Positions 1-8,254 of a stretch of 64,000 nt of DNA are shown here, in pieces. Each line of letters starts with the position of its first letter. Within the stretch, counting starts at the first letter, position 1. The DNA is from Halobacteriovorax sp. HLS (GTDB lineage Bacteria > Bdellovibrionota > Bacteriovoracia > Bacteriovoracales > Bacteriovoracaceae). A program made the translations under genes and the position numbers. Location of the stretch: the NCBI RefSeq assembly GCF_004006665.1, contig NZ_QOCL01000003.1:496001-560000 (forward strand), given 5' to 3'. The notes under the pieces were generated by a model. It worked only from the letters and a program-made list of their open reading frames with translations, ran no database searches and was not told the DNA's origin.

Positions 1-748
1 CTTGCTTCTTACCTTGCTCAAAGAGGTCTCTAACTCTTGAAGCACCAACACCAACAAACATCTCAACAAAGTCAGAACCTGAAATTGAGAAAAATGGAAC
101 ATCTGCTTCACCAGCAACAGCTCTTGCAAGTAAAGTCTTACCTGTCCCCGGAGGTCCTACTAATAAACAACCTTTAGGGATTTTACCTCCAAGGCTTGTG
201 TATTTCTTTGGATCTTTTAAAAAGTCTACGACTTCAACAAGCTCTTCTTTTGCTTCTTGAACACCTGAGACATCATCAAAAGTAACTTTCTTATCTTGAG
301 AATTCAAAAGCTTTGCTTTTGATTTACCAAAACTCATGGCCTTTCCGCCACCAGATTGTAATTGCTTTAAGAAGAACCAAAAAAGTACGAACAGAATAAG
401 CATTGGGGCCCACTGAACGAGTAAAGTCGTAAATAGACTTCCACTTTGTTCCTTTTGGTACTTTAGTGCTACACCATTATCTAGGAGATACTTCTTAGTA
501 TATTCATCCGTCTTACCAATAACAGTAAACTTATCACCATTTTCATAACTTTCTTTATAAGTACCTTTAATAGATAACTCACCAATGAAAGTTACGTCAG
601 AGACGAATTTGGATTGAACTTGTTGCAAGAATGTTGAGTACTCAACGATTTTCTCTTTCTTAATAGACTGGCTAGTCGCTTGCCATAATAAGACCATAGC
701 AAGAAATAGAAAAAGCCATAGTGCCCAAGATTTCTGTTGTTGTTTCAT
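1..748 (-). CDS. ftsH: ATP-dependent zinc metalloprotease FtsH (N-terminal part)
   Basis: Membrane-anchored AAA+ protease that degrades unfolded membrane proteins and regulators. Only the first 249 codons are in the window; the rest lies beyond base 1. Visible are a first membrane segment (about residues 9-23), a periplasmic domain of about 90 residues, a second membrane segment (about 115-130) and the start of the AAA domain with Walker A GPPGTGKT. The start ATG at 746-748 is preceded by an AAGGAAG-like ribosome binding site. tilS lies upstream on the same strand with a 156-base gap and no clear terminator, so the two may be co-transcribed; tilS-ftsH order is common in bacteria. The zinc-binding HExxH motif is outside the window. 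Confidence 0.96.
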   Translation of the reverse strand, partial: MKQQQKSWALWLFLFLAMVLLWQATSQSIKKEKIVEYSTFLQQVQSKFVSDVTFIGELSIKGTYKESYENGDKFTVIGKTDEYTKKYLLDNGVALKYQKEQSGSLFTTLLVQWAPMLILFVLFWFFLKQLQSGGGKAMSFGKSKAKLLNSQDKKVTFDDVSGVQEAKEELVEVVDFLKDPKKYTSLGGKIPKGCLLVGPPGTGKTLLARAVAGEADVPFFSISGSDFVEMFVGVGASRVRDLFEQGKKQ

Positions 749-772
749 TATCTTCCTTAATTATTAAATTAG

Positions 773-792
773 TCTCGATAACCATATCGAGA
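773..792 (-). promoter_or_regulatory. Hairpin in the ftsH leader
   Basis: An inverted repeat TCTCGATA-ACCA-TATCGAGA (8 bp stem, 4-base loop) lies 25 bases upstream of the ftsH start. It has no T tract and is not a CIRCE element. It does not cover the ribosome binding site. It may be an mRNA stability or regulatory hairpin, or an operator; the sequence does not decide. Confidence 0.4.
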
Positions 793-904
793 TGTATAAG
801 TCCTTTATTCTAGTGATGATTATTTAAACATTCAAGCCTTTCACACTTAAATATTAGAGATTAGTTTAACAAAATTAAACCCTTGGCACGGAGCATTTTC
901 ATTT

Positions 905-2200
905 TTAAAAGAAAAAGGTCAATTTTTTCTGCTTTGAGTCTAGAATATGGGCCAGACTTTGAAACCAAATACCGTTTTCCAAACAGTACTGAGTTGTCTT
1001 TGGTAGAAGTGGATTAATCGCTCTCTGACCTCTTAAAATATCCTCATTTGATTTAGGGCCTATGGCCAAAAACGGTGGAAAGTAATTCTCATTATAAAAG
1101 AGCCTTGCTTTAAGCATTCTCTCAGGAATCTGAGAAGCTTGCTGAGAGCTCATTAATTGATGTATGAGTAAATCATCTAGGAGATTTACTTCCTTAGTTC
1201 CTTGCTCACTTAGCAGCACAAGGACACCTTTGAAGTTATAACCTATAACCCCACCAGAGAAACTTAATGGCCCTGACTTTCCCGTATGTGACATTCTCAA
1301 TAACTTTTGTACTTGATCATGAGTTGTTCCCCTATTGGCATTTGAGAGGTCTCTCACGGCCTCTAGGACCTTCTCTTCTTGTCCATTAAAATTGGATTTA
1401 AAATCGGCATTGATAAAGCAGACGGCCTTTTTCTTCCAAGAGCGCTTAACTACTTTTGAAGGTATTTTTTGAGTGGCCAAGGAAATATTCAATCCATACA
1501 TTTTAGCAACTTTATTAGAGCGATTTACATAGTTCTTAAGTATTTTAGAATACCTCGTTTTAAGCTTAGAGATAATCTCCTGGCGCATATAGTTTCTCTC
1601 AAAACGAGTGTCTTCATTACTTAAGTCCTCATACCATTGAATCTGTGCATTCGTGGCAAAGGATATGATATGTTCTTTTGTTAGGCACATTAGCGGTCTG
1701 CGGATAATCCCATTAACCACAGGTATCCCCAAGCAGCTCTTAGGTTCTGAGGTTTTCATTTGCTGCATTAAACTCCACTCAAATGAATCATCAACGTGAT
1801 GGCCTAGAGCAACTAGAGAATGCATATGGGCCTGCTCTTTGAATATTTTGTATCTTTCGTTACGAGCAGTATTTTCAAAATTTGGTAAATCAAGCGAGAG
1901 CTCAAGGTGTTTAACTATTAATGGGATGCCTAAATCTTTGCAAAACTTTCTAAGGTGATTTTCTTCTTGGTCGCTTTGGACCCTCGTCCCATGATTAATA
2001 TGGACGGCCTTAACCTTACTCATTCCATGATGCTTTTCAAGCCATTTAAGCATATAGGCCAAACTCATGGAATCCACACCGGCAGACAGCCCTACCAACA
2101 CACTGCCAGAATCTAGTAAATTTAGTCCCTCAATGAAGCGTTTTAAGTGCATTAAGATTTGATAATTTCGTCCACACTGCACTGTTTCTAATGATTTCAT
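905..2200 (-). CDS. tilS: tRNA(Ile)-lysidine synthase
   Basis: TilS converts the wobble cytidine of tRNA-Ile(CAU) to lysidine with ATP and lysine, so that the tRNA reads AUA. The N-terminal PP-loop ATPase domain is clear (about residues 30-215), with the nucleotide-binding motif at 39-44 reading SAGVDS instead of the usual SGGxDS, followed by the VHINHG and LGHHVDD motifs typical of the family. The length of 431 residues is normal; the C-terminal part (280-431) is divergent. No good ribosome binding site precedes the ATG. It is followed by ftsH on the same strand and sits back to back with a CAU-anticodon tRNA that could be its own substrate. Confidence 0.9.
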   Translation of the reverse strand: MKSLETVQCGRNYQILMHLKRFIEGLNLLDSGSVLVGLSAGVDSMSLAYMLKWLEKHHGMSKVKAVHINHGTRVQSDQEENHLRKFCKDLGIPLIVKHLELSLDLPNFENTARNERYKIFKEQAHMHSLVALGHHVDDSFEWSLMQQMKTSEPKSCLGIPVVNGIIRRPLMCLTKEHIISFATNAQIQWYEDLSNEDTRFERNYMRQEIISKLKTRYSKILKNYVNRSNKVAKMYGLNISLATQKIPSKVVKRSWKKKAVCFINADFKSNFNGQEEKVLEAVRDLSNANRGTTHDQVQKLLRMSHTGKSGPLSFSGGVIGYNFKGVLVLLSEQGTKEVNLLDDLLIHQLMSSQQASQIPERMLKARLFYNENYFPPFLAIGPKSNEDILRGQRAINPLLPKTTQYCLENGIWFQSLAHILDSKQKKLTFFF

Positions 2201-2245
2201 ATTTATAACTCATAGAAAAAACTAACAATTTACTACATTTATCTA

Positions 2246-2274
2246 TTGACTGTACTAAAATGCTTTATTAATAT
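2246..2274 (+). promoter_or_regulatory. Promoter of the CAU tRNA
   Basis: TTGACT (2246-2251) and TAATAT (2269-2274) are separated by 17 bases, a near-consensus sigma-70 promoter. Predicted transcription starts near 2281, about 13 bases before the mature tRNA 5' end. Confidence 0.75.
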
Positions 2275-2293
2275 CACCAACACAAAAGTTGAC

Positions 2294-2370
2294 CGCCTAT
2301 TAGCTCAGTTGGTTAGAGCGCAGCATTCATAACGCTGAGGTCACTAGTTCAATTCTAGTATAGGCGACCA
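2294..2370 (+). tRNA. tRNA with CAU anticodon (tRNA-Ile2 or elongator tRNA-Met)
   Basis: A full 77-base cloverleaf with encoded CCA: acceptor CGCCTAT/ATAGGCG, D-arm GCTC/GAGC, anticodon loop TTCATAA (anticodon CAT), variable loop AGGTC and T-arm ACTAG/CTAGT. It lacks the three G-C pairs at the base of the anticodon stem that mark initiator tRNA, and position 31-39 is an A-C mismatch. The body (GGTTAGAGCGCA ... TGAGGTC) resembles tRNA-Ile(GAU), which favours the lysidine-modified tRNA-Ile2, but elongator tRNA-Met cannot be excluded. A six-T run follows at 2373-2378. Confidence 0.93.
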
Positions 2371-2377
2371 CTTTTTT

Positions 2378-2521
2378 CTAGTTAACAAATTCGATCTGCG
2401 CTTCATTTCCTTCAATTACTTCTCTTGGCTTATGTTTCAAATACATTGCAAAAATAAACAAAATTACAAGAATACCGATAAGCACTTGCATTAATAACTT
2501 AATTCCATCATTCGAGTCCAT
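2378..2521 (-). CDS. Small single-span membrane protein
   Basis: Not recognised. A 47-residue protein with a short N-terminal segment, one hydrophobic span (about residues 10-27) and a charged C-terminal tail, so probably an inner-membrane peptide. The frame extends upstream to an ATG at 2587, but that would overlap the divergent receiver gene. The ATG at 2521 has GGA about 8 bases upstream and a TATTAT hexamer just before it, so I chose it. The gene ends 7 bases from the tRNA, tail to tail. Coding status is moderate because of its size. Confidence 0.5.
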   Translation of the reverse strand: MDSNDGIKLLMQVLIGILVILFIFAMYLKHKPREVIEGNEAQIEFVN

Positions 2522-2562
2522 AAAATTCCATAATAAGTATTTAAAAAAATCTGACTTACCTT

Positions 2563-2568
2563 TATAAT
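2563..2568 (+). promoter_or_regulatory. -10 element placing transcription start at the receiver start codon
   Basis: A perfect TATAAT ends exactly 6 bases before the ATG at 2575 and no ribosome binding site is present. A transcript from it would start at or next to the A of the start codon (leaderless mRNA). Confidence 0.6.
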
Positions 2569-2574
2569 AACACA

Positions 2575-2967
2575 ATGGCACAAACAAATTTCCTAATTAT
2601 TGATGATAAGTCTTTTTATTTTAGTATGCTAAAAGACCATCTTTCTATGCTGGGATATAAGGGAGAATTTAGACACTGCTCTGGTGCTTTAGAGGCCATA
2701 ACCTTTCTTGAGCAATTTAAACGCGAAGGTAAGTATATAGATATCATTATCTGTGATCTACAAATGCCAGAATACTCTGGAGTAGATTTCGTTAAGGCCA
2801 TTAAGAAGTCAAAACACTTTAACAATATCCCAGTCCTAATGTTTACAACGGAAAGTGAGAAAATGGATATCCTAGAGGCCATAAAGCATGGTGCTAGCGA
2901 CTATATATATAAGCCATGGAACGAAGAAGAGTTAGATATTAAAATTAAAAGACTACTAAAAAGTTAA
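2575..2967 (+). CDS. Single-domain response regulator (CheY-like)
   Basis: A stand-alone receiver of 130 residues with all conserved positions: acidic pair D10-D11, phospho-acceptor D61 (in ICDLQMP), T91/T92 and K113 in the YKPW motif. There is no output domain, so it probably acts by protein-protein contact like CheY or in a phosphorelay. No kinase gene is adjacent. The start has no ribosome binding site but a TATAAT six bases upstream. The last 23 bases overlap the convergent HAD lipoprotein gene. Confidence 0.93.
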   Translation: MAQTNFLIIDDKSFYFSMLKDHLSMLGYKGEFRHCSGALEAITFLEQFKREGKYIDIIICDLQMPEYSGVDFVKAIKKSKHFNNIPVLMFTTESEKMDILEAIKHGASDYIYKPWNEEELDIKIKRLLKS

Positions 2968-3814
2968 ATATTAGATCCTGACAACTACTCCCCCTTAGCT
3001 CTTTTAGAAAAGGCCTCGCTTGAGCTGCTTCGAATTTATTTGCTTTAAAATTCCACTGGCGTGAATGCTTATGGACAGAGTCTACAAAGTCGTTGCTCTT
3101 TCTGCTTTCTAGAGACTTTTGCAATATATCCTTCACCATGAATAATTTCTTCTTATCAAATAGACGAGCATGCTTAGTCTTTGGATCAAATGGGCCCTTT
3201 GTCATAGCAACTTGATCTGGCTGCTCAATGTGATAAAGAACACTTTGTAACCAAAGAAAGTTTCTACTTTGAGTTTCATTACTAGCAAAGCGTATATCAT
3301 CATCAATGTGAACAAGTGATGATAAGTCCGAATTAACGAGCTTCAAATTCTTCTTAAATCTATCAGTAAACGCAAGAGACTCATCAGTGCTAATGACTTC
3401 AAGGTCCTCCCTACTTAAAACCTTATAAGCTAAAATATAGGCGTTAGATTTTAAGATATTAATTTGTTTTAAGACCTCAATATTACGAGCACTTTGCCCT
3501 CCACTATAGTAGCTTATTCTCACATCGGGCCTTGAACTTAAGTACTCTAACAATTCAATGGCGCCATCATTTAGACGATAAACTTCATCTTGATAGTGAA
3601 TAATATTCTCACCCTCTAAGTTCTCACCTCTTTTTAACTGCTTAATCAGAGTCCAATCTAAATCGAAGACAATATCTACTGGGTCGAGTTGGGCCGGAAC
3701 ACGAGAGTTAGATGCGCAAGAAGCAACCATAAATATCAGTATAAATAGATATAATTTCACAGCTCTATTATCGTCATTAAATGACGAAAACATAAAAAGT
3801 TTTAACATATACAT
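2945..3814 (-). CDS. HAD-superfamily phosphatase-like lipoprotein
   Basis: Predicted lipoprotein with a hydrophobic stretch (about 20-30) and lipobox VASC, lipidated on C33. The mature part carries haloacid dehalogenase motifs: motif I DLDWT with D51 and D53, a motif II-like serine S104 in SYYSGG, and the acidic motif IV DDD at 171-173. This suggests a periplasmic or outer-membrane phosphatase related to secreted acid phosphatases; the substrate is unknown. Starts at 3814, 3808 and 3793 are possible and none has a good ribosome binding site; 3793 would give a more typical short n-region. The 3' end overlaps the convergent receiver gene by 23 bases. Confidence 0.75.
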   Translation of the reverse strand: MYMLKLFMFSSFNDDNRAVKLYLFILIFMVASCASNSRVPAQLDPVDIVFDLDWTLIKQLKRGENLEGENIIHYQDEVYRLNDGAIELLEYLSSRPDVRISYYSGGQSARNIEVLKQINILKSNAYILAYKVLSREDLEVISTDESLAFTDRFKKNLKLVNSDLSSLVHIDDDIRFASNETQSRNFLWLQSVLYHIEQPDQVAMTKGPFDPKTKHARLFDKKKLFMVKDILQKSLESRKSNDFVDSVHKHSRQWNFKANKFEAAQARPFLKELRGSSCQDLIFNFLVVF

Positions 3815-3886
3815 TCAGTAACTTAGCTTACTAAATAAAGTTAAATGAATGTGACCAGACTTTGTACACCTGATAAAGAGTTGTCA

Positions 3887-3905
3887 ATTTAGTGTTCATT
3901 TAGTG
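3887..3905. repeat. Direct repeat ATTTAGTG x2
   Basis: Two copies of ATTTAGTG start at 3887 and 3898, 11 bases apart (about one helical turn), in the region upstream of the barrel-lipoprotein operon. It may be a tandem regulator site; chance is possible in AT-rich DNA. Confidence 0.3.
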
Positions 3906-4025
3906 CATATAAGTTGCTGTTATCTTGAAAATTTCCAGAAAATATTGTTCCGCAATCATGGTATCGATCTTGCTCTAATAAGCTATATAAAAAAGAAAGT
4001 ATGCATTGCATCACAGCGCTGTATA

Positions 4026-4042
4026 TATTAGTTTAACTAATA
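4026..4042. promoter_or_regulatory. Operator-like palindrome upstream of the barrel gene
   Basis: TATTAGTT-T-AACTAATA is a perfect 8+1+8 palindrome ending 22 bases before the start at 4065. Its symmetry and position suit a dimeric repressor site. No regulator gene is adjacent. Confidence 0.4.
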
Positions 4043-4064
4043 CATAACTTAAGTAAGGCTAACT

Positions 4065-5201
4065 ATGACACCAACTAAGAAAATTATCGCAACAGCAATA
4101 GGAATATCTTTAGTTTCGATGTCTACTTTCGCACAAGCAGTTAGCACAACAAGTAACGAAAATAAAAATAAAGATACAGATGTAAAGATTGGACTTGGAC
4201 TTGGCGGCGTTAAATCAGACAGTACCCTTAATACAGCAAGCGTTATGGGTATTGGAGTAAGCGCATACGCTAAGTACTTTCTCACTCCAGAGCTTCATAC
4301 AAGATTAAGCGCTGGAATGAATTTCGAGACAGGCTCTAGCTCAAGTGCTCGTGACAATAATATCTACACACCAAGCAATGGAAACTATCTTAAAGAGGCC
4401 TTAGTTTCGTACTCACCGCTAGAGCTAATTGAACTAGAAGGTGGAGTAATTAATCAATCTTTCCTAGATGCTCCAATGGTTGTAGACAAGAAAGGGTTCA
4501 TTGCTGCCAAAGAGAAATTTCAATATAAAGTTTTAGATACATTATTTTCTGTAGTTGCAACACAAGCAATACCTAATAATAGAAATTTATCGCAAAGAAT
4601 AGATGTAACTGAAGAAGGTGATCCAAGATTCTATGCTGAGTCTCTTGTAATAGATCAACAACTATATATTGGAGATATCAAATTTAGTCTTACTCACTTT
4701 GCTTATGACAATATTTCAAACTCTGTTGCCTATGAGTCTATCCTACTTGGTAACTCAGGAACACCTATTAATAAAGGAAACGGAGTCCTGGCCAATACTT
4801 ATAGTGGATGGAATATCGATCTTAAGTACGCTTTTGATATATCTAATAACTACAAGTTAGAACTAAATGGAAATACATTAAAGAATACTGCAGCAAGTGA
4901 GAATAACTCGGCCTACAGAGCTGGAGCTAAACTTACTTATGCTTCTGAAGGTAATCGCTACTCACTTAAAATTGAAAACTTTAGCATTGATGCTGACGCC
5001 TCAGTGGCCTACTACAACTCTTCGAGATACGGGATGGCAAATAAAGAAGGAAATAGAATTAGATTTGAATACAAGAATATGCCTAAGCAAATAAATCTTG
5101 GAGCAGAATTAATTTCAAATAAAGTAATCAATCAAAATGTTTATCAATCAGATGAGACAGTAATACTCTTTAGCTTAAGGAAAACATATGATCTATTTTA
5201 G
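4065..5201 (+). CDS. Outer-membrane beta-barrel protein (porin-like)
   Basis: A 378-residue exported protein with a signal peptide cleaved after AQA (about residue 25). The mature protein has alternating polar and aromatic strands and glycine-rich turns typical of a barrel, and ends in an aromatic residue (DLF) like many BAM substrates. No specific porin family was recognised. The ribosome binding site (AAGG) is 9 bases before the ATG. The 3' end overlaps the next gene, a large lipoprotein, by 14 bases, which implies translational coupling and a shared function at the cell surface. Confidence 0.8.
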   Translation: MTPTKKIIATAIGISLVSMSTFAQAVSTTSNENKNKDTDVKIGLGLGGVKSDSTLNTASVMGIGVSAYAKYFLTPELHTRLSAGMNFETGSSSSARDNNIYTPSNGNYLKEALVSYSPLELIELEGGVINQSFLDAPMVVDKKGFIAAKEKFQYKVLDTLFSVVATQAIPNNRNLSQRIDVTEEGDPRFYAESLVIDQQLYIGDIKFSLTHFAYDNISNSVAYESILLGNSGTPINKGNGVLANTYSGWNIDLKYAFDISNNYKLELNGNTLKNTAASENNSAYRAGAKLTYASEGNRYSLKIENFSIDADASVAYYNSSRYGMANKEGNRIRFEYKNMPKQINLGAELISNKVINQNVYQSDETVILFSLRKTYDLF

Positions 5202-7983
5202 AAGACTTCTATCTCTTCTATTGTTAAGTGTACTTGTAGCAAGTTGCTCTTTTGGGGTAAAAGACAAAGAAGCATCGGCCAACAACTCACTACAACTCTC
5301 TTCATTTAGTAGAGTTAGTGCTCAAGCAATAGTCTCTGGGCAAAGCTCTCTAACGCAAGAAATTCAAGATGTGCGCTTCACTCTTAAAGCATGTCTAAAA
5401 GATCCTACAGGCGTAAGAGCATTGAATGCTAAAGAAGTATCAATCACAGGAATTAACGATAAGCTAACTACAGATGCAAGTGGTTGTGTCACTTGGTCAG
5501 AGATCAAAACAATCAACTACGGTGTTGCTCTAAACTGTTCAGAAGTTAATCGCACACTTACTCTTCCACAAGAGAGTGCAAGTATTAACTTGAAATATAC
5601 TCTCGACCCTTCAAACCAAGTATTTACAAACCTAAGTGTAGCTGGAGCAAAAGGATGTCAGAATGTAAATAACTCTGCACTTACAAAGAATGATCTTGAT
5701 AGCAAGCTTATTCTTGATGAAGTAAAGATGACAATTAAAGCAGCTTCTACACAACTTAAAAGAAGTGATGTGAAGTACCTAGAATACCAAATGGAGTTCT
5801 CTTCATGTGTTTACGCAAAAGCAACTAACACACCACTTAGAGATAGATTACTAGAGCTGACTTTTAACAATAGAGAAATCGAAGATACTCAGATAATTAA
5901 AGTTACAACAAATCATAAAGGTTGTTTTAAATATAGAAAAAAGTCTAGATATGTTCAACATAACTACTCACACTGGATGAATAGCGAATTAACAGTTCTT
6001 GTAAAAGAGGGTCCTTTAAAAGAAGAATCTATTTCAACAGGATTACTTTTAAACCCTTGGGATAATGACCTAGTAGATGCAAGATTTGGCAAAGCTGAAG
6101 AAAACCCAATCAAGCAAATGAATAAGTTTCAAATTGACGGGGTGATGTATATCTTAATCGGTAACAATGTTGATAACTTCACAGTTAACAAACACTTGAA
6201 CCTTACAATTGCAAAGACTTATCAAATTGTGCTTAACCCGCGAATTGACAGAGGTCACAGATTCAATACTCCAAGATATGAGAGACTTGAGCAAGGTAGA
6301 TTTAAACTAAAGTTCATGCTTCTTGCTCCTAATCACGCAGAGATGGAAATAGATTCTACAAACTTTGATGATTTCACTTTCATTACAGGAGCAGAAAAAG
6401 AAGTTGAAGTTGTAAATGGAACTATTAACACACTTATTGATCTTCCAATCAAAGTTGCAGACCTTCCTAGAATGGCACTGAGAACTGTTTCAATCTTCAA
6501 GCTTGAGCCAATTGACGAAGAAATTGGTCTAAAATCAAGTGTTGTTACAGGTTTCTTTAAAGCAAAGATTCCATGGATTAAAACAAATGTTATGAGTAAC
6601 GAAGCACTTAATACAAGCAGTAAAGATGATGCGTCTTCGAGATATACTCCAGAGTCTCATAAAGCAACAACGACAAAAGTAAATTCAAGTATTCTTGATG
6701 GAAATATTAATGCAAAAGACTTCTTTGATATTGAGTCCCTAGAAGGTGTAGAGAAATCTGAAGAAGATACAAGAAAAACTCAATTTAAAAACTATGTAGA
6801 TTATTTATTTGAAAACCTAAACTTCTTTACTGATAAAAGAGCATTTGCAAGTAAGTTCAAACCAAGTGCGCTTGAGATCTTTGCTTCTCAACAAGCTGCT
6901 ACAAACGAAAACTTTAACCACTTACCAGTAGCAGATGCACAGAAACTGCTTAATACAAAGAATTTAGAAAACAGAATTATTCATATAGCTAAAACTTTTA
7001 CTAAGACAGGAAAGCTAAATCTTCTAAGTAGTGGTGACACTAAATTACAAAGAGAAAGCTTTAAAAGACAACTATGTACTCTTGCTCTTGGGAAAGACAA
7101 TATTACAGAACCTGGTGCATTTATAGGAACACGTGAAACAAGCGACTTTATCAATTGTGTAAAGAACCCTGAATCATATATGGGAATAGAAATAAAGAGA
7201 CACGTCTCAAAGATTCACACGGTTAATCCTAAATATTCAAATGGATTTAACTTCAGTGTTGGCTCTAGGTTTTCAATCTATAAAGGAACAAGTGAATCAG
7301 AATACACAAGCATTAGATCTGGTATCGATGCCGCTGTAAAAATACCTTTTGGTGAGTTCTTTGGGCTTGGAATTAGACTATTTGATGTGTCTAAAGGAAT
7401 AAACTACAACGACTACGAAAATCAATCTTTTGGTGATGATGTATCAGAAAGTAAGTCAATCGGTGTAGAGAAGTTTGTAATCGACGTAACAGCAGATTAC
7501 AACCACTGTATTCTACTAAAGTCTAAAGCTTATAAGAATGCAACAGCGAGAAGAAGATCTCATAACTACGGAAGTAGCTATAGACCAAATAAGATTAAGT
7601 CATTCAAAGGTAAAGACTACTATGTATGTTCTAGACCATTTAAAGATACGATGGAAGAGTCTTGGTACTACCTGCAGTCATTTACTTCTGGAACTAGTTA
7701 CTTTAGAGACTCTTTTGGCCCAACAGAAATAAAGCTTATAAAAGTCATCAGAGGATACAAGAACTACTTAAAGTTTAGAGATGTACTAAGAGATGAGAAT
7801 AAGCACCTACTATATGTAGACTCAACTGGACTAGAGACTCCGGACAATAAAATCTACCACAACTGGAAACACCTAGTTGATGAAGAACAAATGAACTCAA
7901 AGGGTGATGAAGAGTCTAAGAGCGAATATGTTGACCTTGTCATTGATAATGTTGAAGGATCTCTTCCTGGAACGATAGAATAA
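5188..7983 (+). CDS. Large lipoprotein of unknown function (931 aa)
   Basis: Not recognised. The signal peptide ends in lipobox VASC with C20 as lipidated residue and Ser at +2, which favours outer-membrane placement. The N-terminal half has beta-rich stretches with spaced cysteines (ACLKD, SGCVT, NCSEV, KGCQN), possibly disulfide-linked Ig-like modules; a lysine-rich helical region near 480-600 follows, and the C-terminal third is rich in tyrosine and lysine. The start overlaps the upstream barrel gene by 14 bases and has AAGG upstream. The pairing suggests a barrel plus surface-lipoprotein complex. The Kazal-type lipoprotein gene follows 49 bases downstream. Confidence 0.7.
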   Translation: MIYFRRLLSLLLLSVLVASCSFGVKDKEASANNSLQLSSFSRVSAQAIVSGQSSLTQEIQDVRFTLKACLKDPTGVRALNAKEVSITGINDKLTTDASGCVTWSEIKTINYGVALNCSEVNRTLTLPQESASINLKYTLDPSNQVFTNLSVAGAKGCQNVNNSALTKNDLDSKLILDEVKMTIKAASTQLKRSDVKYLEYQMEFSSCVYAKATNTPLRDRLLELTFNNREIEDTQIIKVTTNHKGCFKYRKKSRYVQHNYSHWMNSELTVLVKEGPLKEESISTGLLLNPWDNDLVDARFGKAEENPIKQMNKFQIDGVMYILIGNNVDNFTVNKHLNLTIAKTYQIVLNPRIDRGHRFNTPRYERLEQGRFKLKFMLLAPNHAEMEIDSTNFDDFTFITGAEKEVEVVNGTINTLIDLPIKVADLPRMALRTVSIFKLEPIDEEIGLKSSVVTGFFKAKIPWIKTNVMSNEALNTSSKDDASSRYTPESHKATTTKVNSSILDGNINAKDFFDIESLEGVEKSEEDTRKTQFKNYVDYLFENLNFFTDKRAFASKFKPSALEIFASQQAATNENFNHLPVADAQKLLNTKNLENRIIHIAKTFTKTGKLNLLSSGDTKLQRESFKRQLCTLALGKDNITEPGAFIGTRETSDFINCVKNPESYMGIEIKRHVSKIHTVNPKYSNGFNFSVGSRFSIYKGTSESEYTSIRSGIDAAVKIPFGEFFGLGIRLFDVSKGINYNDYENQSFGDDVSESKSIGVEKFVIDVTADYNHCILLKSKAYKNATARRRSHNYGSSYRPNKIKSFKGKDYYVCSRPFKDTMEESWYYLQSFTSGTSYFRDSFGPTEIKLIKVIRGYKNYLKFRDVLRDENKHLLYVDSTGLETPDNKIYHNWKHLVDEEQMNSKGDEESKSEYVDLVIDNVEGSLPGTIE

Positions 7984-7988
7984 TCAAA

Positions 7989-8016
7989 TTGTAAAATCTC
8001 CTCTTTCATATATAAT
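7989..8016 (+). promoter_or_regulatory. Possible promoter of the Kazal gene inside a hairpin
   Basis: TTGTAA (7989-7994) and a perfect TATAAT (8011-8016) are 16 bases apart. Transcription would start near 8022-8023, inside the right arm of the hairpin at 7998-8028, giving an mRNA with a free ribosome binding site. Confidence 0.45.
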
Positions 8017-8028
8017 ATGATAGAGGAG
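7998..8028 (+). promoter_or_regulatory. Hairpin covering the ribosome binding site of the Kazal gene
   Basis: CTCCTCT (7998-8004) pairs with AGAGGAG (8022-8028), and after a T-T mismatch TCATAT pairs with ATATGA around a 3-base loop. The right arm is the ribosome binding site of the gene starting at 8033. Read-through mRNA from the upstream lipoprotein gene would hide that site. There is no T tract, so it is not a standard terminator. Confidence 0.55.
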
Positions 8029-8032
8029 CTAT

Positions 8033-8254
8033 ATGAAAAAGATACTACTTACCCTACTTTTATTTTCTGCATGCAGTACTGAACTCTCACCGAAGACGAA
8101 GACGAATTCCAAGAAAAACGCCCAAGAGTCCATTGATTCATGTGTATGCATGGAGATCTATCAGCCAGTTTGCGGCCGCGACGGAAATACCTACTCAAAC
8201 TCATGTGTAGCACAGTGTAAGAAAGTAAAATTCACCCAAGGCGAATGTCCTTAG
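8033..8254 (+). CDS. Kazal-type serine protease inhibitor lipoprotein
   Basis: A 73-residue protein: signal peptide with lipobox FSAC (lipidated C14), a short linker, then one complete Kazal domain with six cysteines (C37, C39, C47, C58, C62, C72) and the family signature PVCGRDGNTYSNSC. Kazal domains are tight inhibitors of serine proteases. A lipid anchor would place it on the outer membrane, where it could protect the cell from proteases of its own, of prey or of the environment (inference). A strong AGAGGAG site precedes the ATG but lies in a hairpin. The stop codon interlocks with that of the convergent FAD oxidoreductase gene in TTAG (8251-8254). Confidence 0.92.
   Translation: MKKILLTLLLFSACSTELSPKTKTNSKKNAQESIDSCVCMEIYQPVCGRDGNTYSNSCVAQCKKVKFTQGECP

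Noticed and set aside
4049-4285. 78-codon frame opposite the barrel gene start
   Set aside because: Antisense shadow of the signal peptide and first strands.
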